DNA of 34,528 nt, taken from Oscillospiraceae bacterium. GTDB taxonomy: Bacteria > Bacillota > Clostridia > Oscillospirales > Ruminococcaceae. The notes beneath the pieces were generated by a model. It was not told where the DNA came from. It did not search any database and saw only the letters and a list, made by a program, of their open reading frames with translations. The position numbers were made by a program, and so were the translations under genes. Below, one piece after another: positions 15,207-24,650 of the stretch (the stretch's first letter is position 1; each line of letters opens with the position of its first letter). The stretch lies in the NCBI GenBank assembly GCA_017828975.1, contig JAGAJN010000021.1, positions 1-34,528 of the forward strand, written 5' to 3'.

Positions 15207-18122
15207 GTGTCTAAAAAATCCAACCGGAAAAGATTGCTGGCTTCTGCCGCCGCACTTGCTATGATCTGCACGGCGTTCCCGCTCGCAGCGTTCGCCGATG
15301 AAACCGAATCGGACGGATCAAGCACAGCCGCCGCTGATAACAGCACCGGATCTGCCGAGGCTGAGACCGGATTTTCCAAGCAAAAGACTTACAGTGAATA
15401 CTATGACGAAATAGCTGACAAGCCCCGTCCCGCCGAAGAAGTCCCCGCGACCTTCAAGGAGGCTTCCGAGGAAACGCAGTACGAGGTCACTTCCTACGAG
15501 GGCAAGGACAATGTACTTGTCTGGTCAAATCAGGAGGGTAAGGTCACATACGAGATAGACGTAAAAACTGCGGGCGCATATAATCTGGAGGTTACCTTTA
15601 TGCCTATCACGGGCGGTAACACTACCACGGAAATGTCCGTCCTGCTTGACGGCGTATCTCCCTACGACACCGCTACCCGTGCCGCATTCCCCAGAACTTG
15701 GGTAAATGCCTATCCCATCAAGACCGACTCAAAGGATAACGAGGTCCGTCCTCCGCAGGTCGAAGCTCCGCAGTGGACAACCGTTACCCTCAGAGATGTT
15801 GACGGACTGTTCAACGACTCCCTCTACTTCTATTTCGATGAGGGCAAGCACACGATCACCTTCGATTCCTATAAGGCAAGCGTCGCAATTGCTGATGTGC
15901 GGCTGGTAAATTCCGAGGGATTTGCGGAATACACAAAGCCGTCCGACGCCGACCTTGCCAAGAACGCAGGTGCTGACGTTATCTACGTTGAAGGCGAACA
16001 TGCTATTTACAAGACCGCTCAAACACTTTATCCTACATATGACCGAAGCAGTTACCTGACTTCTCCTTCGCACCCCACCAAGCAGCGCTTCAACACCATC
16101 GGTGAGGGCACGTGGGACAGCGCAGGTCAGGCTATCACATGGGAGATCGACGTTCCCGCAGACGGCTACTATAAGCTGGGCATCAAGGCTCGTCAGAACT
16201 CCATGCGCGGAATGTACTCCAACCGCCGTATTTTCATCGACGGGGAAGTGCCCAACGAAACCTTTAGCCAGGTAAAGTTTTACTACGATGCGGATTGGTC
16301 CTGCGTATATCCCGAGGACGAAAACGGCGATCCTTCGTATGTTTACCTTACTCAGGGCAAGCATGAGCTGACTATGGAGGTAATCCCCGGCGAGATCGGT
16401 GACTCCATGCGCCGTCTGGACGCCATCGTTTACGACGTCAACCAGTATTACCGCAAAATACTGATGGTTACCGGTCCTAATCCCGATAAGTATACCGATT
16501 ATAATGTTGACAAGGAAATTCCCGAGCTTATCCCCGAGTTTACAAGACTGAGAGATGCTCTTTACGAGGAAAAGGCAAAGATCGAGTCCCTGTCCAATCA
16601 GGGCGGTTCCGAGGCTGCCGCACTTGAGCGTCTTGCTATCGTTCTGGACAGATGTATCGAGAAAAAGTCCAAGATACCGCAGCTTATCGGCTCTATCAAG
16701 GACAACGTTGCCTCCGTTTCCTCCTGGATGCGTCAGTACAGAACTCAGCCCCTTCAGGTGGATTATTTCGAGCTGGCTCCCGCAGATAAGGAGTTTAAGT
16801 CCTGCAAGGAAAATATCTTCTCGGCAATGAGCTTCAGCACGAAGTCCTTCTTCGGCTCATTCTTCGAGGATTACACCGTTCTGTCCGACCTTTCTCAGAA
16901 CTCCATCAACGTTTGGGTCGGTCTGGGACGTGACCAGACGGTCGTTGTTAAGGAGCTTGTTGACTCTCAGTTCGTTCCCGAATATAACATCGACGTTTCT
17001 ATCAACCTTGTTCAGGGAAGTATCATGGAAGCCGTTATGGCAGGCAAGGGACCCGACGTTTCCCTCTTCTGCGGCGGCGAATTCCCCATAAACCTTGCTA
17101 TCAGAGATCTTATCGTTCCTCTGAATGATATGGACGGCTTCGATGAGGTCGTTTCCAGATTCCAGGACGAGGCTATGGTGCATTACACCTTTGACGGCAC
17201 CGCTTACGGTATCCCCATTTCCAGAACATTCCCCATGATGTTCTATCGTACCGACGTTCTTGCGGGAATCGGTATCACAGAGCCTCCCGAAACGTGGGAC
17301 GACCTTATAGATATGCTCCCCGCTATCCAGAGAGCTTATCTGATGCCCGGTCTTGTTCTCCCCGTCAATGTAAACGGTAACGCCGTTGCAGCGTCCACCG
17401 AGCCGGGTCACACCTTCGCTCTGCTGACTCTCCAGAGAGGCATTACCTATTATAATGACAAGCAGACCGAAACTACCTTTGAATCTCAGGCAGCGGTAGA
17501 TGCTTTCGAGCAGTGGGTAAAGTTCTACACAACCTACAACTTCGACCAGCAGTACGACGCCTTCACACGTTTCAGAACAGGTGAGGCTCCTATCGTTATC
17601 CAGAACTACAACACATTCTACAATCAGCTGAACGTTGCTGCCCCCGAAATAAAGGGTCTGTGGGATTTCACCTCCGTTCCCGGTACAAGACAGGCGGACG
17701 GTACCGTTTCCCACGCTGCAAACTCAGGCGGATCGGGTGCGGTAATTCTCAAGGACTGCCGCAATGTTGACGCAGCTTGGGAATTCATCAAGTGGTTCAC
17801 TTCCACCGATGTTATGATCTCCTACGGTCAGAACGTTGAGGGTGTTATGGGCCCTCTCGGAAGATTTGATTCCGCTAATCTGGAGGCTCTTGAGAAGCTC
17901 AATTGGTCCAGAAAGGATCTCGAAAAGATCATGGCGCAGATGGATGAGCTTAAGGAAATTCCTATCACGCCTTCGTCCTATGTTGTAACAAGAAGTATCA
18001 TGAACGCATTCAGAACATGCGTAAACGACGCCGAGAATCCCAGAGAAACTCTCAGGCTCTACAATAAGGACATCAACGCCGAAATCACGAGAAAACGTGA
18101 AAATCTCGGACTTGAAGATTAA
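15207..18122 (+). CDS. Secreted solute-binding protein fused to two carbohydrate-binding-like modules
   Basis: This 971-aa protein captures a substrate, probably an oligosaccharide, for the ABC permeases that follow. It starts at a GTG behind GAAAGGTGG. A signal peptide (about 1-30, cut after AFA) has no lipobox cysteine, unusual for a Firmicute binding protein. Next come a Ser/Ala-rich linker, a first beta-sandwich module (about 85-235), a second one opening with VIYVEGEHA (about 258-410) that resembles CBM6/CBM35-type modules, a helical spacer (about 430-530), and a family 1 solute-binding domain (about 560-960) with GKGPDVSLFCGGEF and TAYGIPISRTFPMMFYR. Typical sugar-binding lipoproteins are about 450 aa, so the N-terminal half is extra. 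How the protein is kept at the cell surface is unclear. It opens an eight-gene operon. Confidence 0.88.
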   Translation: MSKKSNRKRLLASAAALAMICTAFPLAAFADETESDGSSTAAADNSTGSAEAETGFSKQKTYSEYYDEIADKPRPAEEVPATFKEASEETQYEVTSYEGKDNVLVWSNQEGKVTYEIDVKTAGAYNLEVTFMPITGGNTTTEMSVLLDGVSPYDTATRAAFPRTWVNAYPIKTDSKDNEVRPPQVEAPQWTTVTLRDVDGLFNDSLYFYFDEGKHTITFDSYKASVAIADVRLVNSEGFAEYTKPSDADLAKNAGADVIYVEGEHAIYKTAQTLYPTYDRSSYLTSPSHPTKQRFNTIGEGTWDSAGQAITWEIDVPADGYYKLGIKARQNSMRGMYSNRRIFIDGEVPNETFSQVKFYYDADWSCVYPEDENGDPSYVYLTQGKHELTMEVIPGEIGDSMRRLDAIVYDVNQYYRKILMVTGPNPDKYTDYNVDKEIPELIPEFTRLRDALYEEKAKIESLSNQGGSEAAALERLAIVLDRCIEKKSKIPQLIGSIKDNVASVSSWMRQYRTQPLQVDYFELAPADKEFKSCKENIFSAMSFSTKSFFGSFFEDYTVLSDLSQNSINVWVGLGRDQTVVVKELVDSQFVPEYNIDVSINLVQGSIMEAVMAGKGPDVSLFCGGEFPINLAIRDLIVPLNDMDGFDEVVSRFQDEAMVHYTFDGTAYGIPISRTFPMMFYRTDVLAGIGITEPPETWDDLIDMLPAIQRAYLMPGLVLPVNVNGNAVAASTEPGHTFALLTLQRGITYYNDKQTETTFESQAAVDAFEQWVKFYTTYNFDQQYDAFTRFRTGEAPIVIQNYNTFYNQLNVAAPEIKGLWDFTSVPGTRQADGTVSHAANSGGSGAVILKDCRNVDAAWEFIKWFTSTDVMISYGQNVEGVMGPLGRFDSANLEALEKLNWSRKDLEKIMAQMDELKEIPITPSSYVVTRSIMNAFRTCVNDAENPRETLRLYNKDINAEITRKRENLGLED

Positions 18123-18142
18123 TTTGGTCAGGAGGGGTTATT

Positions 18143-19111
18143 TTGGCATCTAATTCCCAGGCTCCGAAGAAGGAGATCTTGCTTCCTTCCGAGAGAAAAA
18201 TGGATTTCAAGGAACGCTGGGCTTACACTCGCCATGAAATGAAGCGCAACTGGCTTTGCTATGCAATGCTTGCGCCGTTTATGCTGCTGTTTTTAGTGTT
18301 CACAGTTATTCCGGTTTTAATGTCGCTGCCTATCGGCTTCACAAGCTTTGATATGGCGCATTTCCCGAAGTGGATCGGATTTCAGAATTTCTATACGCTG
18401 TTCCTGGAGGACGACGTTTTCGTAATCGCTATCAGAACCACTATCATCTTCGCTATCTTCACAGGACCGCTCAGCTATTTCCTGAGCTTCCTGCTGGCAT
18501 GGCTCATCAATGAGCTTCACCCTGCGCTGAAAACGCTGTTTACGCTGGTGTTCTACGCTCCTTCAATGGCGGGCAACATCTACTTCGTATGGCAGCTGAT
18601 CTTCAGCGGCGATACCTACGGCTACGCAAACGCCGCTCTTATGGAGCTTGGTATCACAAACACAGCTATCCAGTGGCTGACCGACGCTAACTACGTTCTT
18701 CCCTGCGTTATCATCGTTCAGCTGTGGCTCTCAATGGGCGCAGGCTTCCTGGCTCTCCGTGCGGGCTTCCAGGGCATTGACAAATCAATGTACGAGGCGG
18801 GCGCTATCGAGGGCATCAAGAACAGATGGCAGGAGCTTATCTACATAACTATCCCTTCCATGGGACCTCAGCTTATGTTCGCCGCTGTTCAGCAGATCGT
18901 TACAGCCTTCACCGCAGACTTCGTCGGCAGACAGCTGGCAGGCTTCCCGTCTACGGACTACAAGGTTCACACCATTATGACTCACGCATTCGATTACGGA
19001 TATATCCGTTATGAGATGGGCTACGCTTCCGCAATATGCTTTGTATTGTTCATCGTAATGCTCGTCTGCAACGCTCTTATCCGCCGTCTGCTCAGCAAAT
19101 ATATGGACTAA
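18143..19111 (+). CDS. Sugar ABC transporter permease A1 (MalF/LplB type)
   Basis: This 322-aa inner-membrane permease has about six membrane segments, the first at about 36-62 after a basic N terminus. The ATPase-docking EAA loop is visible as EAGAIEGIKNRW (from 218) followed by a proline-containing turn. It starts at a TTG with AGGAGGGG at 18131-18138, 20 bases after the binding-protein gene. It should pair with the next gene to form the channel. No ABC ATPase is encoded in the operon, so a shared MsmX-type ATPase from elsewhere is expected. Confidence 0.92.
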   Translation: MASNSQAPKKEILLPSERKMDFKERWAYTRHEMKRNWLCYAMLAPFMLLFLVFTVIPVLMSLPIGFTSFDMAHFPKWIGFQNFYTLFLEDDVFVIAIRTTIIFAIFTGPLSYFLSFLLAWLINELHPALKTLFTLVFYAPSMAGNIYFVWQLIFSGDTYGYANAALMELGITNTAIQWLTDANYVLPCVIIVQLWLSMGAGFLALRAGFQGIDKSMYEAGAIEGIKNRWQELIYITIPSMGPQLMFAAVQQIVTAFTADFVGRQLAGFPSTDYKVHTIMTHAFDYGYIRYEMGYASAICFVLFIVMLVCNALIRRLLSKYMD

Positions 19112-19120
19112 CGGGGGTGA

Positions 19121-20107
19121 GTGTTGAAAATGTTAAAAAGTAAGAAAAATCTGAAGCCGTCAGAGCTGGCGGCACTTCAGGAGGCTGAGAATGCCGCAGC
19201 ACTCGAAGCCCTCCGCAAACGCCGTGAAAAAGAGCACGCTAAAATGGAAAAGTCCAAGGGTACCAACAAGCGTGTCGGCAAGTCGTGGAAGAACGACATC
19301 GGCATCTTTACCGTGCTTACACTTCTCGGTCTGTTTATGATATTCCCCATCTATCTGGCTATCGTAAACTCCATCAAGCCCGTGCAGGAGATCTTCATCA
19401 TGCCTCCTAAGCTCTACGCTATGGAGCCTACGCTGGAGAACTTCTCCGACCTGTTCAAGGTCGCAAACAATTCCTGGGTACCTTTCTCAAGAAACGTATT
19501 CAACAGCGTATTCGTTACCGTAGTTGCAACGGTTTTCCATATTCTGTTCGCTTGTACAGCCGCATTCGTGCTTTCCAAGTGCAAATTCCCCGGCTATAAG
19601 TTCCTGAACGAAATGATCGTTGTGGCAATGCTCTTTACCAGTACCGTTCTGTACATCATGCAGTATATGGTAATGGCTAAGCTCGGTATGATCAACACCT
19701 ACTGGGCACTTATCCTGCCCATCATCGCAACGCCTATGGACCTTTACCTTATGCGTCAGAGTATGTCACAGCTCCCCGATGCTATGATCGAAGCCGCAAA
19801 GATCGACGGCGCAGGTCTTATCCGCATCTGCTGGGGTATCGTAATGCCGAACTCCAAGCCTGCTCTGATGACGATCATCATCTTCCAGTTCCAGGCTGCG
19901 TGGAATGCAACAGGCGGTCTTTTCATCTACAACGAGGCACTGAAAACCATGCCTACCGTTGTTCAGCAGATCGCTGCAGCAGGTCTTGCAAGACAGGGTG
20001 CTATCGCTGCATCGGCAGTTGTTCTTATGCTGCCTCCGCTGGTGATATTCATTCTTGCGCAGAGAAACGTTATGGAAACAATGGCTCATTCCGGTATTAA
20101 GGACTGA
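19121..20107 (+). CDS. Sugar ABC transporter permease A2 (MalG/UgpE type), with charged N-terminal extension
   Basis: This 328-aa permease is the partner of A1. The EAA loop reads EAAKIDGAGLIRI (from 224) ahead of a MP.SKPAL turn. Before the first membrane segment there is a charged, helix-prone cytoplasmic extension of about 60 residues rich in Lys, Glu and Ala. Ordinary MalG-type permeases have only about 10-30 residues there. It begins at a GTG, 9 bases after A1, with an ATG three codons later as an alternative. Confidence 0.92.
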   Translation: MLKMLKSKKNLKPSELAALQEAENAAALEALRKRREKEHAKMEKSKGTNKRVGKSWKNDIGIFTVLTLLGLFMIFPIYLAIVNSIKPVQEIFIMPPKLYAMEPTLENFSDLFKVANNSWVPFSRNVFNSVFVTVVATVFHILFACTAAFVLSKCKFPGYKFLNEMIVVAMLFTSTVLYIMQYMVMAKLGMINTYWALILPIIATPMDLYLMRQSMSQLPDAMIEAAKIDGAGLIRICWGIVMPNSKPALMTIIIFQFQAAWNATGGLFIYNEALKTMPTVVQQIAAAGLARQGAIAASAVVLMLPPLVIFILAQRNVMETMAHSGIKD

Positions 20108-20145
20108 TAATGAGCAATGCAACTAATAGAAAAGGGTGATGATTT

Positions 20146-21693
20146 GTGATAAATTGGAAAAAGAGTATTGCTGCATTTTCCGCAGCGATGCTTGCAGTCA
20201 CCGCTATGACTGCTTCCGTTTCAGCTCTGGAAGCTTATGACCCTTACAGCTACGACAGATGGAAGGACGCTGTTCCCTCCCAGGTCGGATATGTGGCTGC
20301 ATATAACGTCGACGGCCGTCAGATGGGCTGCGAAAAGCTCGTTGAGCCTACCGATATGTTCCTCGCTGCCGATAACCTGATGTATATCACCGATAAGGCA
20401 GGAGAGGTCGAAATAAACGGCGTTAAGGAGAAATTCCCCTCCAGACTGATAATAACAGACCTTGATTTCAAGGTACAGAGAATTATGACAGAGTTTAACT
20501 ACAACGGTCAGACTCTGACACTGAAAAATCCAAGCGGCGTTTTCGTCAGCGAGTATGACAATACCATTTATATTGCCGATACCGAAAACTCCCGTGTTAT
20601 CCACTGCGATCAGGACGGAAATGTTTTCAGCCTTTACGAAAAGCCGAATTCCGAGCTGTATCCCGCAGACCTTACCTATAACCCCAGCAAGGTGGTTGCG
20701 GACAAGGCGGGAAATGTCTACGTTGTTGTAAAGAGCGTAAACAAGGGTGCCGTTATGTTCAACAAGGCAGGCGAGTTCCTGGGCTTCTACGGCGCAAACC
20801 GTGTTGAGGCCACCGCAGAGGTGCTTTCCAGATACTTCTGGAACCTCATCTCCACCGATGAGCAGAAGGCTAACACCATCAAGACAACTCCTATCGGCTT
20901 CTCTAACTTCGATATCGACGAGGACGGCTTCATCTACACCGTTACCGAGTCCACCGATACCGACACCGATATTGTCAAGAAGCTTAATCCCAGAGGCTAT
21001 AACATCTTCAATAACGCTAACGTAAACAACGTTAAGTTCGGAGATTATCCTCCCGCTTACTACTCCATTTACACCAAGGAAACCTCTCTCGTTGACATCG
21101 ACATCGGCGAGAACGGCGAGCTTAACTGCCTTGACTTCAATCAGGGACGTATCTTCCAGTATGACAAGGAATGTAACCTGATGTTCATCTTCGGCAGCAC
21201 CGGCGAGCAGCTGGGAAGCTTCAAATCTCCCGTTGCTATCGAGTCCTACGAGGACAAGATCTACGTGCTGGATTCCAGAAAATCCAACGTTACCGTGTTC
21301 ACAAGAACAGACTTCGGCGACATCGTTACCACCGCTACCAACTACTATAACAAGGGTATGTACGAGGAAGCGCTGGAGCCCTGGAAGGAAGTCCTGAAAT
21401 ACGACGGAAACTACCGCCGTGCATACATAGGCATCGGAAACGCCCTTTACAACAGCGGCGATTACGAGGGCGCTATGAAATACTACAAGACCGCTATTGC
21501 CCGTGACAGATACGACCGTGCTTACGAGGGCTACCGTGGGGATTACCTCAGAGAGAATTTTGACACCATTATGACCGTCATAATCATCGTGGTAATTCTG
21601 CTGCTTATCCTCAGCGACAGAAAGAAAAAGGGCAAGCTGGATTTCAAGCGTATGTTTGAAAATATGAAGAGAGAGGAAGTGCGGCTGAAATGA
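20146..21693 (+). CDS. Exported NHL beta-propeller / TPR protein with membrane anchor
   Basis: This 515-aa envelope protein has a signal peptide (about 1-27, ending SVSA). NHL-like propeller blades follow (about 60-395) with repeats such as PSGVFVSEYDNTIYIADTENSRV and NPSKVVADKAGNVYVVV style strands, then a TPR pair (about 398-465, GMYEEALEPWKEVLKYD and GDYEGAMKYYKTAI). A single membrane segment (about 478-496) and a short basic cytoplasmic tail end the protein. The propeller and TPR therefore face outward. It sits between permease A2 and the YIP1 gene, so it is probably a scaffold or sensor for the importer. No catalytic residues are evident. The start is a GTG. Confidence 0.85.
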   Translation: MINWKKSIAAFSAAMLAVTAMTASVSALEAYDPYSYDRWKDAVPSQVGYVAAYNVDGRQMGCEKLVEPTDMFLAADNLMYITDKAGEVEINGVKEKFPSRLIITDLDFKVQRIMTEFNYNGQTLTLKNPSGVFVSEYDNTIYIADTENSRVIHCDQDGNVFSLYEKPNSELYPADLTYNPSKVVADKAGNVYVVVKSVNKGAVMFNKAGEFLGFYGANRVEATAEVLSRYFWNLISTDEQKANTIKTTPIGFSNFDIDEDGFIYTVTESTDTDTDIVKKLNPRGYNIFNNANVNNVKFGDYPPAYYSIYTKETSLVDIDIGENGELNCLDFNQGRIFQYDKECNLMFIFGSTGEQLGSFKSPVAIESYEDKIYVLDSRKSNVTVFTRTDFGDIVTTATNYYNKGMYEEALEPWKEVLKYDGNYRRAYIGIGNALYNSGDYEGAMKYYKTAIARDRYDRAYEGYRGDYLRENFDTIMTVIIIVVILLLILSDRKKKGKLDFKRMFENMKREEVRLK

Positions 21694-22319
21694 TGGATCT
21701 TACTAAAGGTCAGTGGGTGAAGCACGTTGTTACCCACCCCTTTGAAGGCTTTGAGGACCTCCGCTGGAAAAAGGGCGGCTCCATGAAAATATCCTGGTTT
21801 ATCGTTTTCCTGCTGTTCTTCTCCGTTCTTGCTTATAACAGAATGTACGGTTTCCAGTATTACAGCAGCTACGACAAGATATTCAACCTCGTGCCGTATA
21901 TCTTCCAGAGTATCATCATCTTCTTAACGTGGGTCGTGGCAAACTGGTCGATGTGTACGCTCTTTGACGGCGAGGGAACGATGAAAAATATCTTCATCAA
22001 CACCGCCTACGCTCTTGTTCCTTACATCGTCGGCTCGCTGTTATGTACCTTCCTGTCACACTCCCTTATTCAGGACGAGTACATTTTCATTCAGACAATA
22101 AGCATAATCACCGAATGCTGGACGGTTATCCTGCTGATCTCGGGTCAGAAGGCAGTTCATCAGTTCACCTTCGGAAAGACGCTGGCACTCATTGCACTGA
22201 CTATCGTTGCAATGGTCGCTATCCTCTTCCTTCTGGTGCTGGTGCTGACGCTCTTCCAGCAGATCGCGATATTCATTATGTCTATCTACACAGAGCTTTC
22301 GTACAGAATAAGAGTTTGA
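21690..22319 (+). CDS. YIP1-family integral membrane protein
   Basis: This 209-aa protein overlaps the NHL gene stop in an ATGA. It opens with a conserved cytoplasmic HPFEGFEDLRWKKGGS block, then five or so membrane segments. The Yip1-type signature is WVVANWSMCTLFDGEG followed by NTAYALVPYIV. The biochemical role of bacterial YIP1 proteins is not established. In this place it likely assembles or regulates the importer. An ATG at 21693 is an equally possible start. Confidence 0.82.
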   Translation: MMDLTKGQWVKHVVTHPFEGFEDLRWKKGGSMKISWFIVFLLFFSVLAYNRMYGFQYYSSYDKIFNLVPYIFQSIIIFLTWVVANWSMCTLFDGEGTMKNIFINTAYALVPYIVGSLLCTFLSHSLIQDEYIFIQTISIITECWTVILLISGQKAVHQFTFGKTLALIALTIVAMVAILFLLVLVLTLFQQIAIFIMSIYTELSYRIRV

Positions 22320-22349
22320 TTTAGTTTAGAAAAGTGGTGAACAAAGATA

Positions 22350-24650
22350 ATGCAGATAAAAATGAGAAAGCTCCTCGCAGTTCTGGCGGCGGCAGCGACT
22401 ATCGGCGGTATGACGGTTTCGGTATATTCAGACGATTCGGCAGCTCCCGAGGAAACGGCAGCCGAGGAATCCGCTGAGGAATCCTCCGGTTCCAAAAAGG
22501 AAAAGCGTACTGCCGAGGAAGTTCTCGAAAAAATGGAAAAAATGGCTGAGAATGACAAGCTCGTTCTTTGGTACTATAAAAAAGAGGACCTTATCGCTCT
22601 GGAAAATAAGGCTAACGGCTATATCTGGTGGTCAACACCCGTAAATGCCAAGGCGTCCAACGCAAAGGGCGCACAGGTGCAGGAGCTTCTTTCGGGCATG
22701 ACGCTGACCTACGGCGACCCCGAAAAAAGACGTACCGCAAAGCTTGCCAGCTCCAATAAGTCCGAAAAGGACTGCGAGAAGATCGAAAACGGTATGCGTC
22801 TTACATACACCTTTGCTTCCGAAAAGGACGCAAACGGCAATAAGACCGACCCCGGCATCACTGTCCCCGTGGAGATAACCCTTGAGGACGACCATATGAA
22901 GCTTTACGTCAATACCTCCGAGATCATCGAAACAAAGCCCTCCGCTTCAAACGGAAAGCTGACCACAGGTCTGACCTTTATGTCGACCTTCGGCGCAGGT
23001 GAGATGGACGAGGACGGCTACTTCGTTATCCCCGACGGAAGCGGCGCTGTCGTTGAATTCAACAACGGCAGAACAGGCTATTCCCCCTATGCGGGCAAGG
23101 TCTACGGCAGAAATCTTACCGCCGTTCCTACCACAAAGCCTACTGTTACACGTCAGGTTTACCTTCCCATGTACGGTATCGTCAAGGACGGAAACGGTAT
23201 GCTGGTAGTTGCCGACAAGGGCGACGGCTGTGCGACCATAAACTCCTACACCTCCCGTCAGAATTCCACCGACTATAATGCGTGCTACTTCTCCTTCGAG
23301 CTGAGGACCGCCGACGAATACCTTATGGGCGGCGAGGCTAATCCTCTGAAGGTCTTTGAAAAGAGAGGGATCCACGTTCCCGAGGTGGAGGTAAGATATT
23401 ATCCCATCGAAGGCGACGACATTGATTATGTTGACATCGCAGACGCTTACAGAGATTATCTCGTGACCGAAAAGGGCGTTGAGCAGAAAACCGACGACTC
23501 TTCTCTTTACGTTGACTTCTACGGCGGAACTCTTAAAAAGCAGTCCGTTCTGGGCTTCCCCGTTGAGATGAAGACCGAGATAACAGGCTATGAGTCCGCT
23601 CAGAAAATTCTTGAGATACTCAAGGCGGGCGAGGCAGGAAAGATAGTCGTTAATTACAGCGACTGGACAAACGACGGCATCACAGGCAAGATCGCAGACA
23701 GCGCATCTCCTTCGGGCACGCTGGGCGGCAGCAGCAAGTTCAAGGCTCTGCTTAAATATGCCGAGGGAAATGACATTATGATCTATCCCGAAACTGATAT
23801 TACCACCTTTGTGTCCGGCGGCGGATACCACACCTTTACCGATACTGCGGTAAGAGTTTCCAATGCGTTCGCAAGACTTTATGTTTACGACCTGGCTCAC
23901 GGAATTCAGTCCAAGTTCTATGACCCCCTGTCGCTCCTTTCGCCCAATTCCTACAAGGAAGCTTATTCCAAGGCGGCTAAGAGCTGGAGCAAGGCAGGTC
24001 TGGACGGTATGGCTCTCGGCGGCGGTACCACAATGCTTTACGGCGATTACAGCAGAAAGACTTCTTCAAGAGATGAATCCATCGCAAAGCTGCAGGACTG
24101 CTATCAGACTGTTAAGGACAGCGTCGGTTCTATTCTGGCAGAGGGTGCAAATGCTTACGCTATCCCGTATGCGGACCATATCACAAACGTTCCCCTTTGC
24201 TCAAGTAAGTTTGATATGTTCAACTACGACATTCCCTTCTATCAGATAGTTATGCAGGGTATTGCACCTGTGGGAACAACTCCCGTAAACGGTGACCCCG
24301 AGCCCGAAAAGCTCATTCTTCAGGCAATAGCCACAGGCGTTACTCCCGGATTTGATATGATCTTCGAGGACGCAAGTGAGCTGAAGGACACAAGATATGA
24401 CGGACTGTTCTACGCTCACTACGCTTACTGGACAGATACGGCTTCGGGCAGCGCAAAGCTCTACGAGGACGTTCTGGGCGGCGTCAAGGACAAGAAGATC
24501 ACCGCTTACTCCGAGGAAGACGGCATTATCACCACCGTTTACGAGGACGGCACAGAGATCGTTACCGACCTGAACGCACGCACTGTCAAGGCAAACGGCA
24601 AGACCTACAAGCTTGCTGACTATATCGGAAAGGGGGGTGCCGCAGAATGA
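22350..24650 (+). CDS. Secreted DUF5696-family protein, possible glycosidase-like fold
   Basis: This 766-aa protein has a signal peptide (about 1-27) and an acidic Glu/Ser linker (28-50). A large beta-sandwich region follows (about 70-385, including DGYFVIPDGSGAVVEFNNG). Then comes a part that alternates strands and helices like an alpha/beta barrel (about 390-690, with LYVDFYGGTLKK, IMIYPETDITTF and KAGLDGMALGG), and a small C-terminal beta piece (from about 715). This layout matches DUF5696 proteins that accompany multi-gene sugar importers in Paenibacillus and relatives, as I recall them. A glycoside-hydrolase-like activity or sugar binding is inferred from the fold only. It directly precedes permease pair B, overlapping B1 in an ATGA. 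Confidence 0.78.
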   Translation: MQIKMRKLLAVLAAAATIGGMTVSVYSDDSAAPEETAAEESAEESSGSKKEKRTAEEVLEKMEKMAENDKLVLWYYKKEDLIALENKANGYIWWSTPVNAKASNAKGAQVQELLSGMTLTYGDPEKRRTAKLASSNKSEKDCEKIENGMRLTYTFASEKDANGNKTDPGITVPVEITLEDDHMKLYVNTSEIIETKPSASNGKLTTGLTFMSTFGAGEMDEDGYFVIPDGSGAVVEFNNGRTGYSPYAGKVYGRNLTAVPTTKPTVTRQVYLPMYGIVKDGNGMLVVADKGDGCATINSYTSRQNSTDYNACYFSFELRTADEYLMGGEANPLKVFEKRGIHVPEVEVRYYPIEGDDIDYVDIADAYRDYLVTEKGVEQKTDDSSLYVDFYGGTLKKQSVLGFPVEMKTEITGYESAQKILEILKAGEAGKIVVNYSDWTNDGITGKIADSASPSGTLGGSSKFKALLKYAEGNDIMIYPETDITTFVSGGGYHTFTDTAVRVSNAFARLYVYDLAHGIQSKFYDPLSLLSPNSYKEAYSKAAKSWSKAGLDGMALGGGTTMLYGDYSRKTSSRDESIAKLQDCYQTVKDSVGSILAEGANAYAIPYADHITNVPLCSSKFDMFNYDIPFYQIVMQGIAPVGTTPVNGDPEPEKLILQAIATGVTPGFDMIFEDASELKDTRYDGLFYAHYAYWTDTASGSAKLYEDVLGGVKDKKITAYSEEDGIITTVYEDGTEIVTDLNARTVKANGKTYKLADYIGKGGAAE

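Noticed and set aside
22947-23900. Minus-strand open frame (317 codons) opposite the DUF5696 gene
   Set aside because: It lies wholly within a well-supported sense gene and shows no recognisable protein features.
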